A stretch of DNA of 64,000 nt. Origin: Pseudomonas lurida. GTDB lineage: Bacteria > Pseudomonadota > Gammaproteobacteria > Pseudomonadales > Pseudomonadaceae. A model generated the notes under the pieces. That model worked only from the letters and a program-made list of their open reading frames with translations, was not told the origin of the DNA and ran no database searches. Every line of letters starts with the position of its first letter. Position 1 is the first letter of the stretch. The stretch covers positions 5,563,501 through 5,627,500 of the forward strand of contig NZ_PDJB01000001.1 of assembly GCF_002563895.1 (NCBI RefSeq). Direction: 5' to 3'. Below are positions 8,022-16,725 of the stretch, one piece after another. A program made the translations under genes and the position numbers.

Positions 8022-8112
8022 ATGTGGGAGCGGGCTTGCTCGCGAATGCGGTGTGTCAGGTATGACATCTGTCACTGAAACATCGCATTCGCGAGCAAGC
8101 CCGCTCCCACAT
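8022..8112. repeat. REP inverted pair (perfect 29-bp arms)
   Basis: Two perfectly complementary 29-bp arms at 8022-8050 and 8084-8112, with a 33-nt spacer, carry the core GTGGGAGCGGGCTTGCTCGC. It lies between dxs and btuB. The same core with one change recurs at 34083 and other intergenic sites in the window. No coding function is expected. Confidence 0.9.
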
Positions 8113-8148
8113 TGGCTTTGTGTCAATTTTAAAAGCTATGGACAGTTC

Positions 8149-10038
8149 ATGAAACACCTGTACCTTGCCCTGCTGCTGCTACCCTCCCCGGACCTGCTCG
8201 CCGACACCCGCGACGATGCCTTGAAACTCCCCAACGTCGTCATCAGCGCCAACCGCCAAGTCCAGGCCCGCAATGACAGCAGCGCCGCCAACACGGTGTT
8301 CACCCGCGACGACATCGACCGCCTGCAACCCACCCGCCTCACCGACCTGCTCAACCGCGTGCCCGGCGTGCAAATAGCGCCAACCGGTGGCCGTGGCAGC
8401 CTGCCCGGGGTGTATATCCGTGGCACCAAATCCGCGCAAAGCCTGGTGCTGGTGGACGGCCAGCGCATTGCCAATGCCACTTCCGGTGACAGCGGCCTGC
8501 AATACCTCAACGTCGACCAGATCGAACGGGTAGAAGTGCTGCGCGGCTCACGCTCGGTGATCTACGGCAGCGATGCGATTGGCGGCGTGATTCAGGTGTT
8601 CACCCGGCGTAACGCCGAACAAGGCCTGCAACCGCGCCTGAAGCTCGGGTTCGGCAGCCATCACACCTGGGAGCGCAGCCTCGGTCTCTCCGGTGGCGAT
8701 GAACAGACCCGTTTCAACCTGGGCGCGAGCCTGGATGAGACCGCCGGTATCAACGCCACCCGCACGTCATTCCCCAGCGATGGCGACCATGACGCCTACC
8801 GCAACCAATCCCTCAGCCTGAACCTCAGCCATACCTTCAATGATGCACTGGAGGTGGGCTTCAACCTGTTGGATAACCGCGGCAAATCGGAGTATGACAA
8901 CAGCTTCGGCCGCTACGACATCGCGACCGGGCAGACCGTTGGGCAAAAGCCCTACACGGACTACACCGTCAGCAGCGCCAGTGGCTATGCCGATGCCACG
9001 CTCAACGAGCACTGGCAGTCGCGCCTGGAATGGGGCCATAGCGAGAACCGTGACACCAAGCGCGACACCCTCAGCGATGACTTCAGCGTGTTCAATACCT
9101 ACCGCGACTCGGTGAACTGGCAGAACGACCTGACACTGAATGAGCAGAACAGCCTGATCCTCGGTGCCGACTGGTATGAAGACCGCTTCCACGGCTCCAC
9201 GACCTTCACCGAAAACAGCCGCTGGAACCGCGCCGCCTTTGTGCAGCACCGCTTCCACGGCGAATGGTTTTCCACTGAGCTGGGGCTACGGCGCGACCAG
9301 AACCAGCAGTTTGGCGGGCAAAACAGTTGGAGTGGCACCGTCACATTGCCGGTCAACCCGGACAACGACCTGCTACTGAGCTACAGCGAAGGCTTCCGAG
9401 CGCCGACCTTCAACGACCTGTATTACCCCGATACGAAGTACAGCAACCCCGACCTGCAACCTGAAACCTCGAAGAGCTACGAGCTGCAATGGCGCAGCCA
9501 GTTGAGCGACAGCACGCGCTTGGAAGCCTCGCTGTACCGCACCGACTTGAGTGATGCGATCATCCTCGACCGCGCAGGCCGGCCGCAAAACGTGGCGTCT
9601 GCACGCATCAACGGCGTTGAGGCCGCGCTCAAGCAGGAACTGTTTGGCTGGCAAGGTAACCTCGGGCTGTCGCTCATCGACCCACGCGACCGAGACAGCG
9701 GCCACACCCTGGCCCGCCGGGCGCGGCGTACGTTGAGCCTGGATCTGGATCGGCAGTTCGACAAACTGGGGCTGGGCGCCAGCTGGCAGGCCATCAGCCA
9801 CAGCTATGACGATGAAGACAACACGCACCGCCTGGGGGGTTATGCCTTGTTGGGGTTGCGCAGCAGTTGGGCGCTGAACCGGGAAGTATCGCTGTCGCTG
9901 AAGGTCGATAACCTGCTGGACAAAACCTATGCGCGGGCGCGTTACAGCTATGACGACCCGGGGTTCTTGAACAATCAGGATTATCGCGAAGAGGGTCGGG
10001 TGTGGATGCTGGGAGTCACGTGGACACCTGAGATCTGA
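8149..10038 (+). CDS. btuB: TonB-dependent receptor, vitamin B12 transporter type
   Basis: A 629-residue outer-membrane receptor. The start was set at 8149 because it gives a clear signal peptide (MKHLYLALLLLPSPDLLA); the longer frame from 8053 runs through a REP element. After cleavage a TonB-box-like segment LPNVVISANR precedes the plug domain (TDLLNRVPGVQIAPTGGRG). A 22-strand barrel follows, with the terminal segment EEGRVWMLGVTWTPEI. Size and plug resemble BtuB. The convergent gene encodes a BtuF-like binding protein, supporting corrinoid import. I find no room for a cobalamin riboswitch in the 157-bp upstream gap, which is mostly REP. Confidence 0.85.
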   Translation: MKHLYLALLLLPSPDLLADTRDDALKLPNVVISANRQVQARNDSSAANTVFTRDDIDRLQPTRLTDLLNRVPGVQIAPTGGRGSLPGVYIRGTKSAQSLVLVDGQRIANATSGDSGLQYLNVDQIERVEVLRGSRSVIYGSDAIGGVIQVFTRRNAEQGLQPRLKLGFGSHHTWERSLGLSGGDEQTRFNLGASLDETAGINATRTSFPSDGDHDAYRNQSLSLNLSHTFNDALEVGFNLLDNRGKSEYDNSFGRYDIATGQTVGQKPYTDYTVSSASGYADATLNEHWQSRLEWGHSENRDTKRDTLSDDFSVFNTYRDSVNWQNDLTLNEQNSLILGADWYEDRFHGSTTFTENSRWNRAAFVQHRFHGEWFSTELGLRRDQNQQFGGQNSWSGTVTLPVNPDNDLLLSYSEGFRAPTFNDLYYPDTKYSNPDLQPETSKSYELQWRSQLSDSTRLEASLYRTDLSDAIILDRAGRPQNVASARINGVEAALKQELFGWQGNLGLSLIDPRDRDSGHTLARRARRTLSLDLDRQFDKLGLGASWQAISHSYDDEDNTHRLGGYALLGLRSSWALNREVSLSLKVDNLLDKTYARARYSYDDPGFLNNQDYREEGRVWMLGVTWTPEI

Positions 10039-10051
10039 ATGGGCTGTACCG

Positions 10052-10124
10052 GCCTCATCGCAGGCAAGCCCGCGCCCACATTTGGAATGCGCTCCTCCCT
10101 TTGGGAGGTGGCTTTCCAGCGATA
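10052..10124. repeat. Degenerate REP pair between convergent btuB and btuF
   Basis: The piece ATCGCAGGCAAGCCCGCGCC and a diverged opposite copy (GGTGGCTTTCCAGCGATAGCG) flank a short hairpin CCTCCC-TTT-GGGAGG (10094-10108). The element fills the convergent gap and may serve as a shared transcript end. Confidence 0.6.
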
Positions 10125-10130
10125 GCGGTA

Positions 10131-10916
10131 TCACCGGTTCGGCGCAATCACCTGACACAACCGTCCCAACGCTTCCAACATCTGCCCACTGGGCCGCTCC
10201 AGGCCTTTATCGGGCACCTGCCGCACGCGTTCCGCCATCGTTGGCCAGACTTTCCACGCCGCCTTCTGGGCTTGATCACCCACCAGGATCATCTCGGGAT
10301 CACGTTGCAACACCGACTCGATACTCACCTGCGGTGCGGGCAGCTTGAGGTCATCGAACACGTTGCGCGCGCCGCACACCGTCAGCGCATCGCTGATGAT
10401 CTGGCCACCGCCCACCGTGTACAACGGCTGATCCCACACCTGGTAAAACACTCGCAACGGCTCGGCACGCTGGTAGCGCTGGCGCAGTTCGACCAGGCGT
10501 TGGCGCAATTGCGCGGCCAACTGACGGCCGGCTTCAGCGCGGCCCAATTGCTCGGCAATGGCCTGGACCTGGGTGGTGAGCTGTTCAAGGCTATGGGGTT
10601 CGGCGACGTACACCGGAATGTTCAGGCGCTGCAATTGCTCACGCTGCGCCGGGCCGACGCTGCCGGGCCACAGCAGGATCAGGTCGGGCCTGAGGCTGAG
10701 CAGGCGCTCCATGTCCAACTGGCCGTAATGCCCCACGGACGGTACGTGCGCCAACGCCGCCGGGCGATCACCACCGTCGAGCACGCCCACCAGCACATTG
10801 GCAGCCCCCAGTTCGGCAACGATTTCAGACAGGGACGGCGCCAGGCTCACGACTCGCTCAGCCGCCAGCGCCTGGGCGCTCAATGCCAGCAGCACTGCCA
10901 GCCAGTAACGCCTCAT
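10131..10916 (-). CDS. btuF: Periplasmic cobalamin-binding protein (BtuF-like)
   Basis: A 261-residue protein with a signal peptide ([18 protein letters not shown]) and a TroA/BtuF-type periplasmic binding fold. Typical marks are RVVSLAPSLSEIVAELGA at the start of the mature protein, RPDLILLWPG, and VSIESVLQRDPEMILVG in the second lobe. It would deliver corrinoid to an inner-membrane BtuCD, which is not encoded here. It faces btuB convergently and overlaps the upstream membrane-protein gene by 4 bp (10913-10916). The symbol is assigned by fold and context; iron-siderophore binding proteins share this fold. Confidence 0.78.
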   Translation of the reverse strand: MRRYWLAVLLALSAQALAAERVVSLAPSLSEIVAELGAANVLVGVLDGGDRPAALAHVPSVGHYGQLDMERLLSLRPDLILLWPGSVGPAQREQLQRLNIPVYVAEPHSLEQLTTQVQAIAEQLGRAEAGRQLAAQLRQRLVELRQRYQRAEPLRVFYQVWDQPLYTVGGGQIISDALTVCGARNVFDDLKLPAPQVSIESVLQRDPEMILVGDQAQKAAWKVWPTMAERVRQVPDKGLERPSGQMLEALGRLCQVIAPNR

Positions 10917-11332
10917 CCCAGTTGACGAGGGATGCGATAGAGGTAGAACAGCACCACGGTCGACAGCGCCAGCAGGAACAGCGGCACCGCCTCCAGGCCG
11001 ACGAACACCGCCAGCGCACCGATCCAGGCCGGTACGGCAGCGATCAGCAAGGCAGTGCGCCGACGGGCCGCCAGGGTGATCCAGGCAGCCGGTTCTTCAG
11101 GGGTATCGAGGGCTTTGGAGGTGGCGATCAACGCGTGTTTATAGCCGTTGAAGTAGCGCAGGCTGAGGAACATCGAGGCCACGCCGGCAATGAAAAACGG
11201 CATGGCCAGCACCGGCAGCAGGGATTCGGACTGGCCGAACACCAGGTTGAGCACAAAGAGGGGAAGCAAAGCCAGGGCCAGGTACTGCCACCAATTGAAG
11301 GACAGTCGCCGTTTTACCTGGCCTCGGGTCAC
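10913..11332 (-). CDS. Small inner-membrane protein of unknown function
   Basis: A 139-residue protein with four predicted membrane helices, arranged as two hairpins (about residues 15-35, 38-58, 92-112, 114-133) around a soluble middle containing [21 protein letters not shown] do not recognise a catalytic motif. It sits between ribA (overlap 4 bp) and btuF (overlap 4 bp), so it is co-transcribed with both. Conserved Pseudomonas genomes have a comparable small gene at this place. Function cannot be inferred beyond a membrane role. Confidence 0.75.
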   Translation of the reverse strand: MTRGQVKRRLSFNWWQYLALALLPLFVLNLVFGQSESLLPVLAMPFFIAGVASMFLSLRYFNGYKHALIATSKALDTPEEPAAWITLAARRRTALLIAAVPAWIGALAVFVGLEAVPLFLLALSTVVLFYLYRIPRQLG

Positions 11333-11946
11333 GCGCGGTCGACCTCGCCCTGGTGCTCGTTACCCATCATGTGGTCGAGCTTGCTGGCCTTGGTGGCCAG
11401 GTAGAGCTTGTTGTGCGGGTTGTGCCCGGTGTGCAGCGGCACACGCTCGGCCACGGTGATGCCCATCTCGGTCAAGGCCTTGACCTTGCGCGGGTTGTTG
11501 GTCATCAGGCGCAGGGATTTGACGCCCAGGTGCTCCAGCATCGGCAGGCAGATCGCGTAGTCACGCTGGTCGGCCGCGAACCCCAGGCGCTCGTTGGCCT
11601 CGACGGTATCGGCACCGCCATCTTGCAGCTCGTAGGCGCGGATCTTGTTCATCAGGCCAATGCCACGGCCTTCCTGGCGCAAGTACAGCAGCACGCCTCG
11701 GCCTTCCCGGGCAATGGCCCGCATGGCCGCTTCCAGTTGCGAGCCGCAGTCACAGCGCTGGCTGAACAGCGCATCGCCGGTCAGGCATTCGGAGTGCACA
11801 CGGCCCAGCACTGGCGCGCCGTCATCGATATCGCCCAGGCTGAGCACAACGTGCTCGCGCCCGGTGGCTTCTTCGAGAAAGCCGTTCATGGTGAACGTGG
11901 CAAAAGGGGTAGGCAGCTTGGAAGCGGCGACGAAAACGACGGGCAC
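11329..11946 (-). CDS. ribA: GTP cyclohydrolase II
   Basis: A 205-residue enzyme that opens GTP to 2,5-diamino-6-ribosylamino-pyrimidinone phosphate, the first committed step of riboflavin synthesis. The zinc ligands are present: Cys54, Cys65 and Cys67 in [17 protein letters not shown]. The catalytic region [20 protein letters not shown] and the C-terminal MTNNPRK motif are intact. This matters because the GCH II-like half of the ribBA protein in the same window lacks these residues, so this gene should supply the activity. It starts a short leftward unit with the small membrane protein and btuF. Confidence 0.96.
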   Translation of the reverse strand: MPVVFVAASKLPTPFATFTMNGFLEEATGREHVVLSLGDIDDGAPVLGRVHSECLTGDALFSQRCDCGSQLEAAMRAIAREGRGVLLYLRQEGRGIGLMNKIRAYELQDGGADTVEANERLGFAADQRDYAICLPMLEHLGVKSLRLMTNNPRKVKALTEMGITVAERVPLHTGHNPHNKLYLATKASKLDHMMGNEHQGEVDRA

Positions 11947-12075
11947 CGTGTGCTCCTGATTTCAGTTTTTACAGAGGCGGCCATTGTAACAGCAGGTTCC
12001 TACAGACGCTTAAGCTGAATTATCGCTGATAAAGATCAATAGGTTCGATTGGCCTTCGCCTTGGTTCTATGCAGA

Positions 12076-12795
12076 TCAGAACGGATAGGGTTGTTTCCAA
12101 CGTTCGAAAGTCGGCTTTAACTCACCACTCTTCACCAGTGCGTCCATGCGCTGGTCGAACACCGCCATCAAGCTCCGGCCCCGCTCGTTATCGGCAAACC
12201 CGATATAAAGCGGGAGTTCGGCAATACGCGTCAGGGCGAACTTCGAGGGATCCTGCGCTTGAGTGAGCACGTACTTGGCTTCGGCCAATGCATCGATGTA
12301 GAAATCGGCCCGGGCGTGCTCCAGCATTGGCAATATGCCATCGCGGCGTTCGATCTGGTTGAAACGGCGAACCGTGGGCAAGTACCCCTCGTACTTGTAG
12401 CCGCGTACCCAGGCCAGGCGGTAATTGCCCAACGTGGCCAGCGTCGGTGCCGGAGTACTGGCCAGCCCGAGCGCGTAGATAGGGTCGGAATCGAACTTCC
12501 AGCGAGGGTACAACACGCCCTCGACTTCATTGCGATAGGCACCGACCCAGCCATCCACCTCGCCGCGTTGGGCCAGGCCGACTGAACGGGTGTAGGGCAC
12601 GGAACGAGTCTGCAACGTGATGCCGGCGGGTTCGAAGACCTGGCGCAGCACGTCCCAGGCCAGGCCGCTGCCGTCTTTATTGGTGTAGTCGCTCCATTCC
12701 TCGCTGGCCAGTACGACCTTGCCGGGCACGTCCTGGGCCTGACCCGCGGCGGTAAAGGCACATAGCACGAGCAGCAGCCAGCGGCGCACATCCAT
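12076..12795 (-). CDS. Periplasmic amino-acid-type solute-binding protein (SBP family 3)
   Basis: A 239-residue secreted protein: signal peptide MDVRRWLLLVLCAFTAAGQA, then the two-lobed SBP_bac_3 pattern with VLASEEWSDYTNKDGSGLAWD, RGEVDGWVGAYRNEVEG and the final lobe VKSGELKPTFERWKQPYPF. No permease or ATPase gene is beside it, so it is an orphan binding protein; such proteins may also act as sensors. It lies alone between ribA and thiL, with its own ribosome-binding site (TAGGAG upstream of the ATG). The ligand cannot be predicted from sequence. Confidence 0.8.
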   Translation of the reverse strand: MDVRRWLLLVLCAFTAAGQAQDVPGKVVLASEEWSDYTNKDGSGLAWDVLRQVFEPAGITLQTRSVPYTRSVGLAQRGEVDGWVGAYRNEVEGVLYPRWKFDSDPIYALGLASTPAPTLATLGNYRLAWVRGYKYEGYLPTVRRFNQIERRDGILPMLEHARADFYIDALAEAKYVLTQAQDPSKFALTRIAELPLYIGFADNERGRSLMAVFDQRMDALVKSGELKPTFERWKQPYPF

Positions 12796-12861
12796 GGTGA
12801 CGAACTCCTACAGGACCTTGCATGCGTGATATCGCTATTGAGGGTAGCGCAGCATGCCGAT

Positions 12862-13827
12862 TCAGGGGGTCTCGCGAAAATGCTGATAGCCACGGATGGC
12901 CGGCGTGATGTCCTGCCCGTTGGCATCGAGCAAAATGACACCCTGCCCTGCCTCGACCCGGCCGATCACATGGACCGGCCAGCCATCGGCGAGTAACGGT
13001 GCCAGCTCGGCGGGTGGCAGCGTGAACGCCAGCACATAGTCGTCCCCCCCGCTCAACGCCGCCACACGTGCTTCGTCATCACCGACAAACGCCAGCAGCG
13101 CCTTGGACAAAGGCAACTGTTGACGCTCGATCAGCAGGCTGACCCTGGAGGCCGTGGCGATATGCCCGCAATCGGCCAGGAGCCCGTCGGAGATATCCAT
13201 CGCGGACGTGGCCTTGCCGCGCAATGCCAGCCCCAGGGCCAACTGCGGTTGCGGCGACCAGTAGTGGGCCAGCAACGGGTCGGCGATAGCCGCGTGCGCA
13301 CTGCGCTGGCCCAGTACCAGCGGCAATGCGCCGGCGGCATTGCCCAGTTCACCGCCGACGCACAACAGGTCGCCCGGTCGCGCACCGCTGCGGGTCAAGG
13401 CCAGCCCAGCCGGCACACGGCCAAACACGGTCATGGTCAGGCTCAGGGGCCCACGGGTGGTATCACCGCCCACCAAGCCCACGCCACAGCTTTGCGCCAT
13501 GAGGTTCAAACCCTGGGCATAGCGTTGCAGCCAGTTGGCATCAACCGTCGGCGTGGTCAGGGCAAGGGTGAACGCAAGGGGGTGGGCGCCCATGGCCGCC
13601 AGGTCGCTCACGGCCACGGCCAACGAGCGCTGGCCGAGCAGGAACGGGTCGCAGGGGTCGGAAAAATGCACCCCGGCCACCAATGTATCGGTGGAAATTG
13701 CCAGCTGCTCCCCAGCGGGAAGCGCCAGCAAGGCGCAGTCATCGCCGATCCCCAGGGCAATACCTTCGCCGCCCTGCGCACAGGGCGCGGCGGCGAAGTA
13801 ATTGCGGATCAGCTCAAACTCACCCAT
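12862..13827 (-). CDS. thiL: Thiamine-monophosphate kinase
   Basis: A 321-residue kinase that phosphorylates thiamine monophosphate to thiamine diphosphate with ATP. Family marks are GEFELIRNYF at the start, LGIGDDCALL, STDTLVAGVHF, the GGDTTRGP Mg/ATP region and AMDISDGLLADC. The ATG at 13827 was chosen over the in-frame TTG at 13836 because the conserved protein begins at GEF. It follows nusB by 16 bp, the order nusB-thiL being conserved. Its product supplies the cofactor needed by Dxs, encoded about 6 kb away. Confidence 0.96.
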   Translation of the reverse strand: MGEFELIRNYFAAAPCAQGGEGIALGIGDDCALLALPAGEQLAISTDTLVAGVHFSDPCDPFLLGQRSLAVAVSDLAAMGAHPLAFTLALTTPTVDANWLQRYAQGLNLMAQSCGVGLVGGDTTRGPLSLTMTVFGRVPAGLALTRSGARPGDLLCVGGELGNAAGALPLVLGQRSAHAAIADPLLAHYWSPQPQLALGLALRGKATSAMDISDGLLADCGHIATASRVSLLIERQQLPLSKALLAFVGDDEARVAALSGGDDYVLAFTLPPAELAPLLADGWPVHVIGRVEAGQGVILLDANGQDITPAIRGYQHFRETP

Positions 13828-13843
13828 CAGACTCAAGCGCGAA

Positions 13844-14344
13844 TTAGCGCTTGTACGCCTTCACTTCGGCTTCACGCAGGCGTGGAGCCAGCTTGTCGAG
13901 TACGCCGTTGACGAACTTGTGGCCGTCGGTCGAACCGTAGACTTTCGCCAGTTCGATACCTTCGTTGATCACCACGCGGTACGGCACGTCGACGCGATAC
14001 AGCAGTTCCCAGGCGGACAGGCGCATCACGCACAGCTCTACCGGGTCCAGCTCTTCGATGGTCAGGTCCAGGCAAGGCGCCAGGGCTGTATCGATCTCGG
14101 TCAGGTGGGCATGCACACCGTGCAGGATGTCGTGGAAGTACGGCAGGTCGGCGAAGGTGAAGTCGTTGTCGACGCGAAACTGCGCCTCGATTTCGTTCAA
14201 CGAGGTGCCCGCCAGGTGACGCTGATACAGCGCCTGGGTCGCCAACTGACGAGCAGCGCGACGCTTCTCGTTCTTGGATGGCTTGCCGGCGTCTGCTGGG
14301 CGTGGCTCGCGCGGGTTGAAGTTGTCGCTCTCGTCGGAAATCAC
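13844..14344 (-). CDS. nusB: Transcription antitermination factor NusB
   Basis: A 166-residue helical protein that, with NusE (S10, also encoded in this window), binds boxA RNA and supports antitermination in rRNA operons. The conserved start of the fold, [20 protein letters not shown], comes after a variable ~30-residue N-terminal extension. The conserved [21 protein letters not shown] segment near the end is intact. It overlaps ribH by 4 bp. The ribH-nusB-thiL string is typical of gamma-proteobacteria. Confidence 0.96.
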   Translation of the reverse strand: MISDESDNFNPREPRPADAGKPSKNEKRRAARQLATQALYQRHLAGTSLNEIEAQFRVDNDFTFADLPYFHDILHGVHAHLTEIDTALAPCLDLTIEELDPVELCVMRLSAWELLYRVDVPYRVVINEGIELAKVYGSTDGHKFVNGVLDKLAPRLREAEVKAYKR

Positions 14345-14817
14345 TTGGCCTCCAGCTGCGACAGCAGGCTGACCATTTCCAGGGCGGACAATGCAGCTTC
14401 AGCGCCTTTGTTACCGGCCTTGGTGCCGGAACGCTCGATGGCTTGCTCGATGGAATCAACGGTCAGCACGCCGAAAGCAACGGGCACACCGAACTCCATG
14501 GACACCTGGGCCAGGCCCTTGGTGCATTCGCCGGCCACGTATTCGAAGTGCGGGGTGCCGCCACGAATGACCGCGCCCAGGGCGATGATCGCCGCGTATT
14601 CACCCTGTTGAGCAACTTTTTGCGCAACCAGTGGAATTTCGAAGGCGCCAGGCGCGCGGATGATGGTGATGTCGCTCTCGCTCACACCGTGGCGAACCAG
14701 GGCGTCCACGGCACCGCTTACCAGGCTTTCAACCACGAAGCTGTTGAAGCGGCCGACTACCAGGGCGTAGCGGCCTTTGGGGGCGATGAAGGTACCTTCG
14801 ATGGTCTTCAGGGTCAT
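14341..14817 (-). CDS. ribH: 6,7-dimethyl-8-ribityllumazine synthase
   Basis: A 158-residue lumazine synthase, which joins the diamino-uracil product with dihydroxybutanone phosphate. Conserved pieces are [20 protein letters not shown], the [12 protein letters not shown] substrate loop, [15 protein letters not shown] and the catalytic histidine in that last piece. It is expected to form pentamers or 60-mers. It sits between ribBA (90-bp gap) and nusB (4-bp overlap). Often named ribE in Pseudomonas; the symbol ribH is used here to avoid confusion with riboflavin synthase. Confidence 0.96.
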   Translation of the reverse strand: MTLKTIEGTFIAPKGRYALVVGRFNSFVVESLVSGAVDALVRHGVSESDITIIRAPGAFEIPLVAQKVAQQGEYAAIIALGAVIRGGTPHFEYVAGECTKGLAQVSMEFGVPVAFGVLTVDSIEQAIERSGTKAGNKGAEAALSALEMVSLLSQLEAK

Positions 14818-14907
14818 TCGACAAATCTCTTAAAGAGCCGGGACGCGTGTATGACGCGTCCCTTAGTGATATTTGAACCGCGAACAAGGGGCGAAAATCG
14901 CCAGCCT

Positions 14908-15999
14908 TTATTCGGAGGGCACGTATTCTACTACTTCCAGGTCGAAACCGGATATCGCATTAAATTTCATCGGTGCACTCATCAGGCGCATTTTACGCAC
15001 GCCCAGGTCACGCAGGATCTGCGAACCGGCACCCACGATGCTGTAGGTGGTCGGTTTTTTCACCGGCACGTGATCAGCCGTTTCGCGAATATGCGCCAGC
15101 AGCACATCGCCATCCAACGGGTGGCCGAGCAACAGCACCACACCACTGCCTGCCGCGGAGACCGCAGCCATCGCGGCACGCAGGCTCCAGCGGCCGGGTT
15201 GCTTGACCATCAGCAGGTCGCGCAGCGGGTCCATGTTGTGCACACGCACCAGGGTCGGTTCTTCGGCGCAAATGGCCCCCAGGGTCAGGGCCATGTGCAC
15301 GTCACCTTCCACTGAATCACGGTAGGTCACCAGATTGAATTGGCCCAGTTCGCTGTCCAGTGGCTGCTCGGCAATCCGCTGAACGGTACGTTCGTGGATC
15401 ATGCGGTAGTGAATCAGGTCGGCAATGGTGCCCACCTTGATGTTGTGTTCGGCGGCAAAGGCTTCGAGTTCGGCGCGACGGGCCATGGTGCCGTCGTCAT
15501 TCATGACTTCGCAGATGACGCCGCTCGGCTCGAAACCGGCCATGCGCGCCAGGTCGCAGGCAGCTTCGGTATGGCCGGCGCGAGCCAGGGTGCCGCCCGG
15601 TTGGGCCATCAGCGGGAAGATGTGACCGGGGCTGACAATGTCTTCGGCCTTGGCATCTTTCGCCGCAGCCGCTTGCACGGTGCGCGCGCGGTCAGCGGCG
15701 GAGATCCCGGTGGTGACGCCCGTGGTGGCTTCGATGGACACGGTGAACTTGGTGCCAAAACCCGAGCCATTGCGCGGCGCCATCAACGGCAGCTTGAGCA
15801 ATTCGCAGCGTTCACGGCTCATGGGCATGCAGATCAGCCCGCGGGCGTACTTGGCCATGAAGTTGATGTGCTCAGCCTGGCAGGCCTCGGCGGCCATGAT
15901 GATGTCGCCTTCGTTCTCGCGGTCTTCGTCATCCATCAGGATGACCATCTTGCCTTGGCGGATGTCTTCAACCAGTTCTTCGATGCTATTGAGCGCCAC
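14908..15999 (-). CDS. ribBA: 3,4-dihydroxy-2-butanone-4-phosphate synthase with degenerate GTP cyclohydrolase II domain
   Basis: A 363-residue two-domain protein. The N-terminal DHBP synthase (about 1-200) is intact, with the acidic loop DDEDRENEGD (23-32) and FMAKYARGLICMP. The C-terminal half (about 208-363) resembles GTP cyclohydrolase II but has no zinc cysteines: where active enzymes carry SECLTGD...CDCG, this one reads VRVHNMDPLRDLLM. The cyclohydrolase activity is therefore almost certainly lost, leaving RibB activity. The separate ribA at 11329-11946 supplies the missing step. Gap to riboflavin synthase is only 15 bp, so they are co-transcribed. Confidence 0.95.
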   Translation of the reverse strand: MALNSIEELVEDIRQGKMVILMDDEDRENEGDIIMAAEACQAEHINFMAKYARGLICMPMSRERCELLKLPLMAPRNGSGFGTKFTVSIEATTGVTTGISAADRARTVQAAAAKDAKAEDIVSPGHIFPLMAQPGGTLARAGHTEAACDLARMAGFEPSGVICEVMNDDGTMARRAELEAFAAEHNIKVGTIADLIHYRMIHERTVQRIAEQPLDSELGQFNLVTYRDSVEGDVHMALTLGAICAEEPTLVRVHNMDPLRDLLMVKQPGRWSLRAAMAAVSAAGSGVVLLLGHPLDGDVLLAHIRETADHVPVKKPTTYSIVGAGSQILRDLGVRKMRLMSAPMKFNAISGFDLEVVEYVPSE

Positions 16000-16014
16000 G
16001 CGGCACCCCCTTGG

Positions 16015-16677
16015 TCAGGATTTCAGGTAGCCGTTAGCGGCCAGAAAACTTTCAGTGATGTTACCGGATGCGGGCTCTGCGGCCTTATCGCCCAACAACA
16101 GGCGCTCCAGGTAACGTGCAAGCAAGTCCACTTCCAGGTTCACCCGGCGACCCGGCTGGTAAGACGCCATGATGGTTTCGCTGAGGGTGTGGGGAATGAT
16201 CGTCAATTCGAATTCGGCGCCATTCACGGCGTTCACGGTCAGGCTGGTGCCGTCGACGGTGATCGAGCCTTTGTGGGCGATGTACTTGGCCAGCTCCTTG
16301 GGCGCGCGGATACGGAACTCCACCGCGCGCGCGTTCTCGCTGCGCGCGACCACTTCGCCGACACCGTCGACATGGCCGCTGACCAGGTGACCGCCGAGGC
16401 GGGTGGTCGGGGTCAGGGCTTTTTCCAGGTTGACCGGGCTGCCGGCCTTGAGGTCGTTCATCGCGGTGCAGTCCAGGGTTTCCCGGCTGACATCGGCGGC
16501 AAAGCCGTTGCCCGGCAGCTCGATGACGGTGAGGCACACGCCGCTGACGGCGATGCTGTCACCCAGCTTGACGTCGCCGAGGTCCAGCTTGCCGGTTTCA
16601 ACCAGCAGGCGCACGTCGCCGCCTTTGGGGGTCATGGCGCGGATGCTGCCGATGGATTCGATAATGCCGGTGAACAT
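16015..16677 (-). CDS. ribE: Riboflavin synthase alpha subunit
   Basis: A 220-residue protein with two tandem lumazine-binding repeats. The first begins MFTGIIESIGSIRAM and the second includes HLVSGHVDGVGEVVARSENA, both with the expected repeat layout. It dismutates two ribityllumazine molecules to riboflavin. Named ribC in some Pseudomonas annotations. It lies 48 bp downstream of ribD and 15 bp upstream of ribBA in a leftward operon. Confidence 0.96.
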   Translation of the reverse strand: MFTGIIESIGSIRAMTPKGGDVRLLVETGKLDLGDVKLGDSIAVSGVCLTVIELPGNGFAADVSRETLDCTAMNDLKAGSPVNLEKALTPTTRLGGHLVSGHVDGVGEVVARSENARAVEFRIRAPKELAKYIAHKGSITVDGTSLTVNAVNGAEFELTIIPHTLSETIMASYQPGRRVNLEVDLLARYLERLLLGDKAAEPASGNITESFLAANGYLKS

Positions 16678-16725
16678 TTCGTTCTCCTGAAAACGAGGGG
16701 CTGACGCTCAAGCGCAGGCCGGGAA

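Noticed and set aside
7992..8148. Cobalamin riboswitch before btuB
   Set aside because: The 157-bp gap is mostly a REP inverted pair and no B12-box-like conserved piece is seen.
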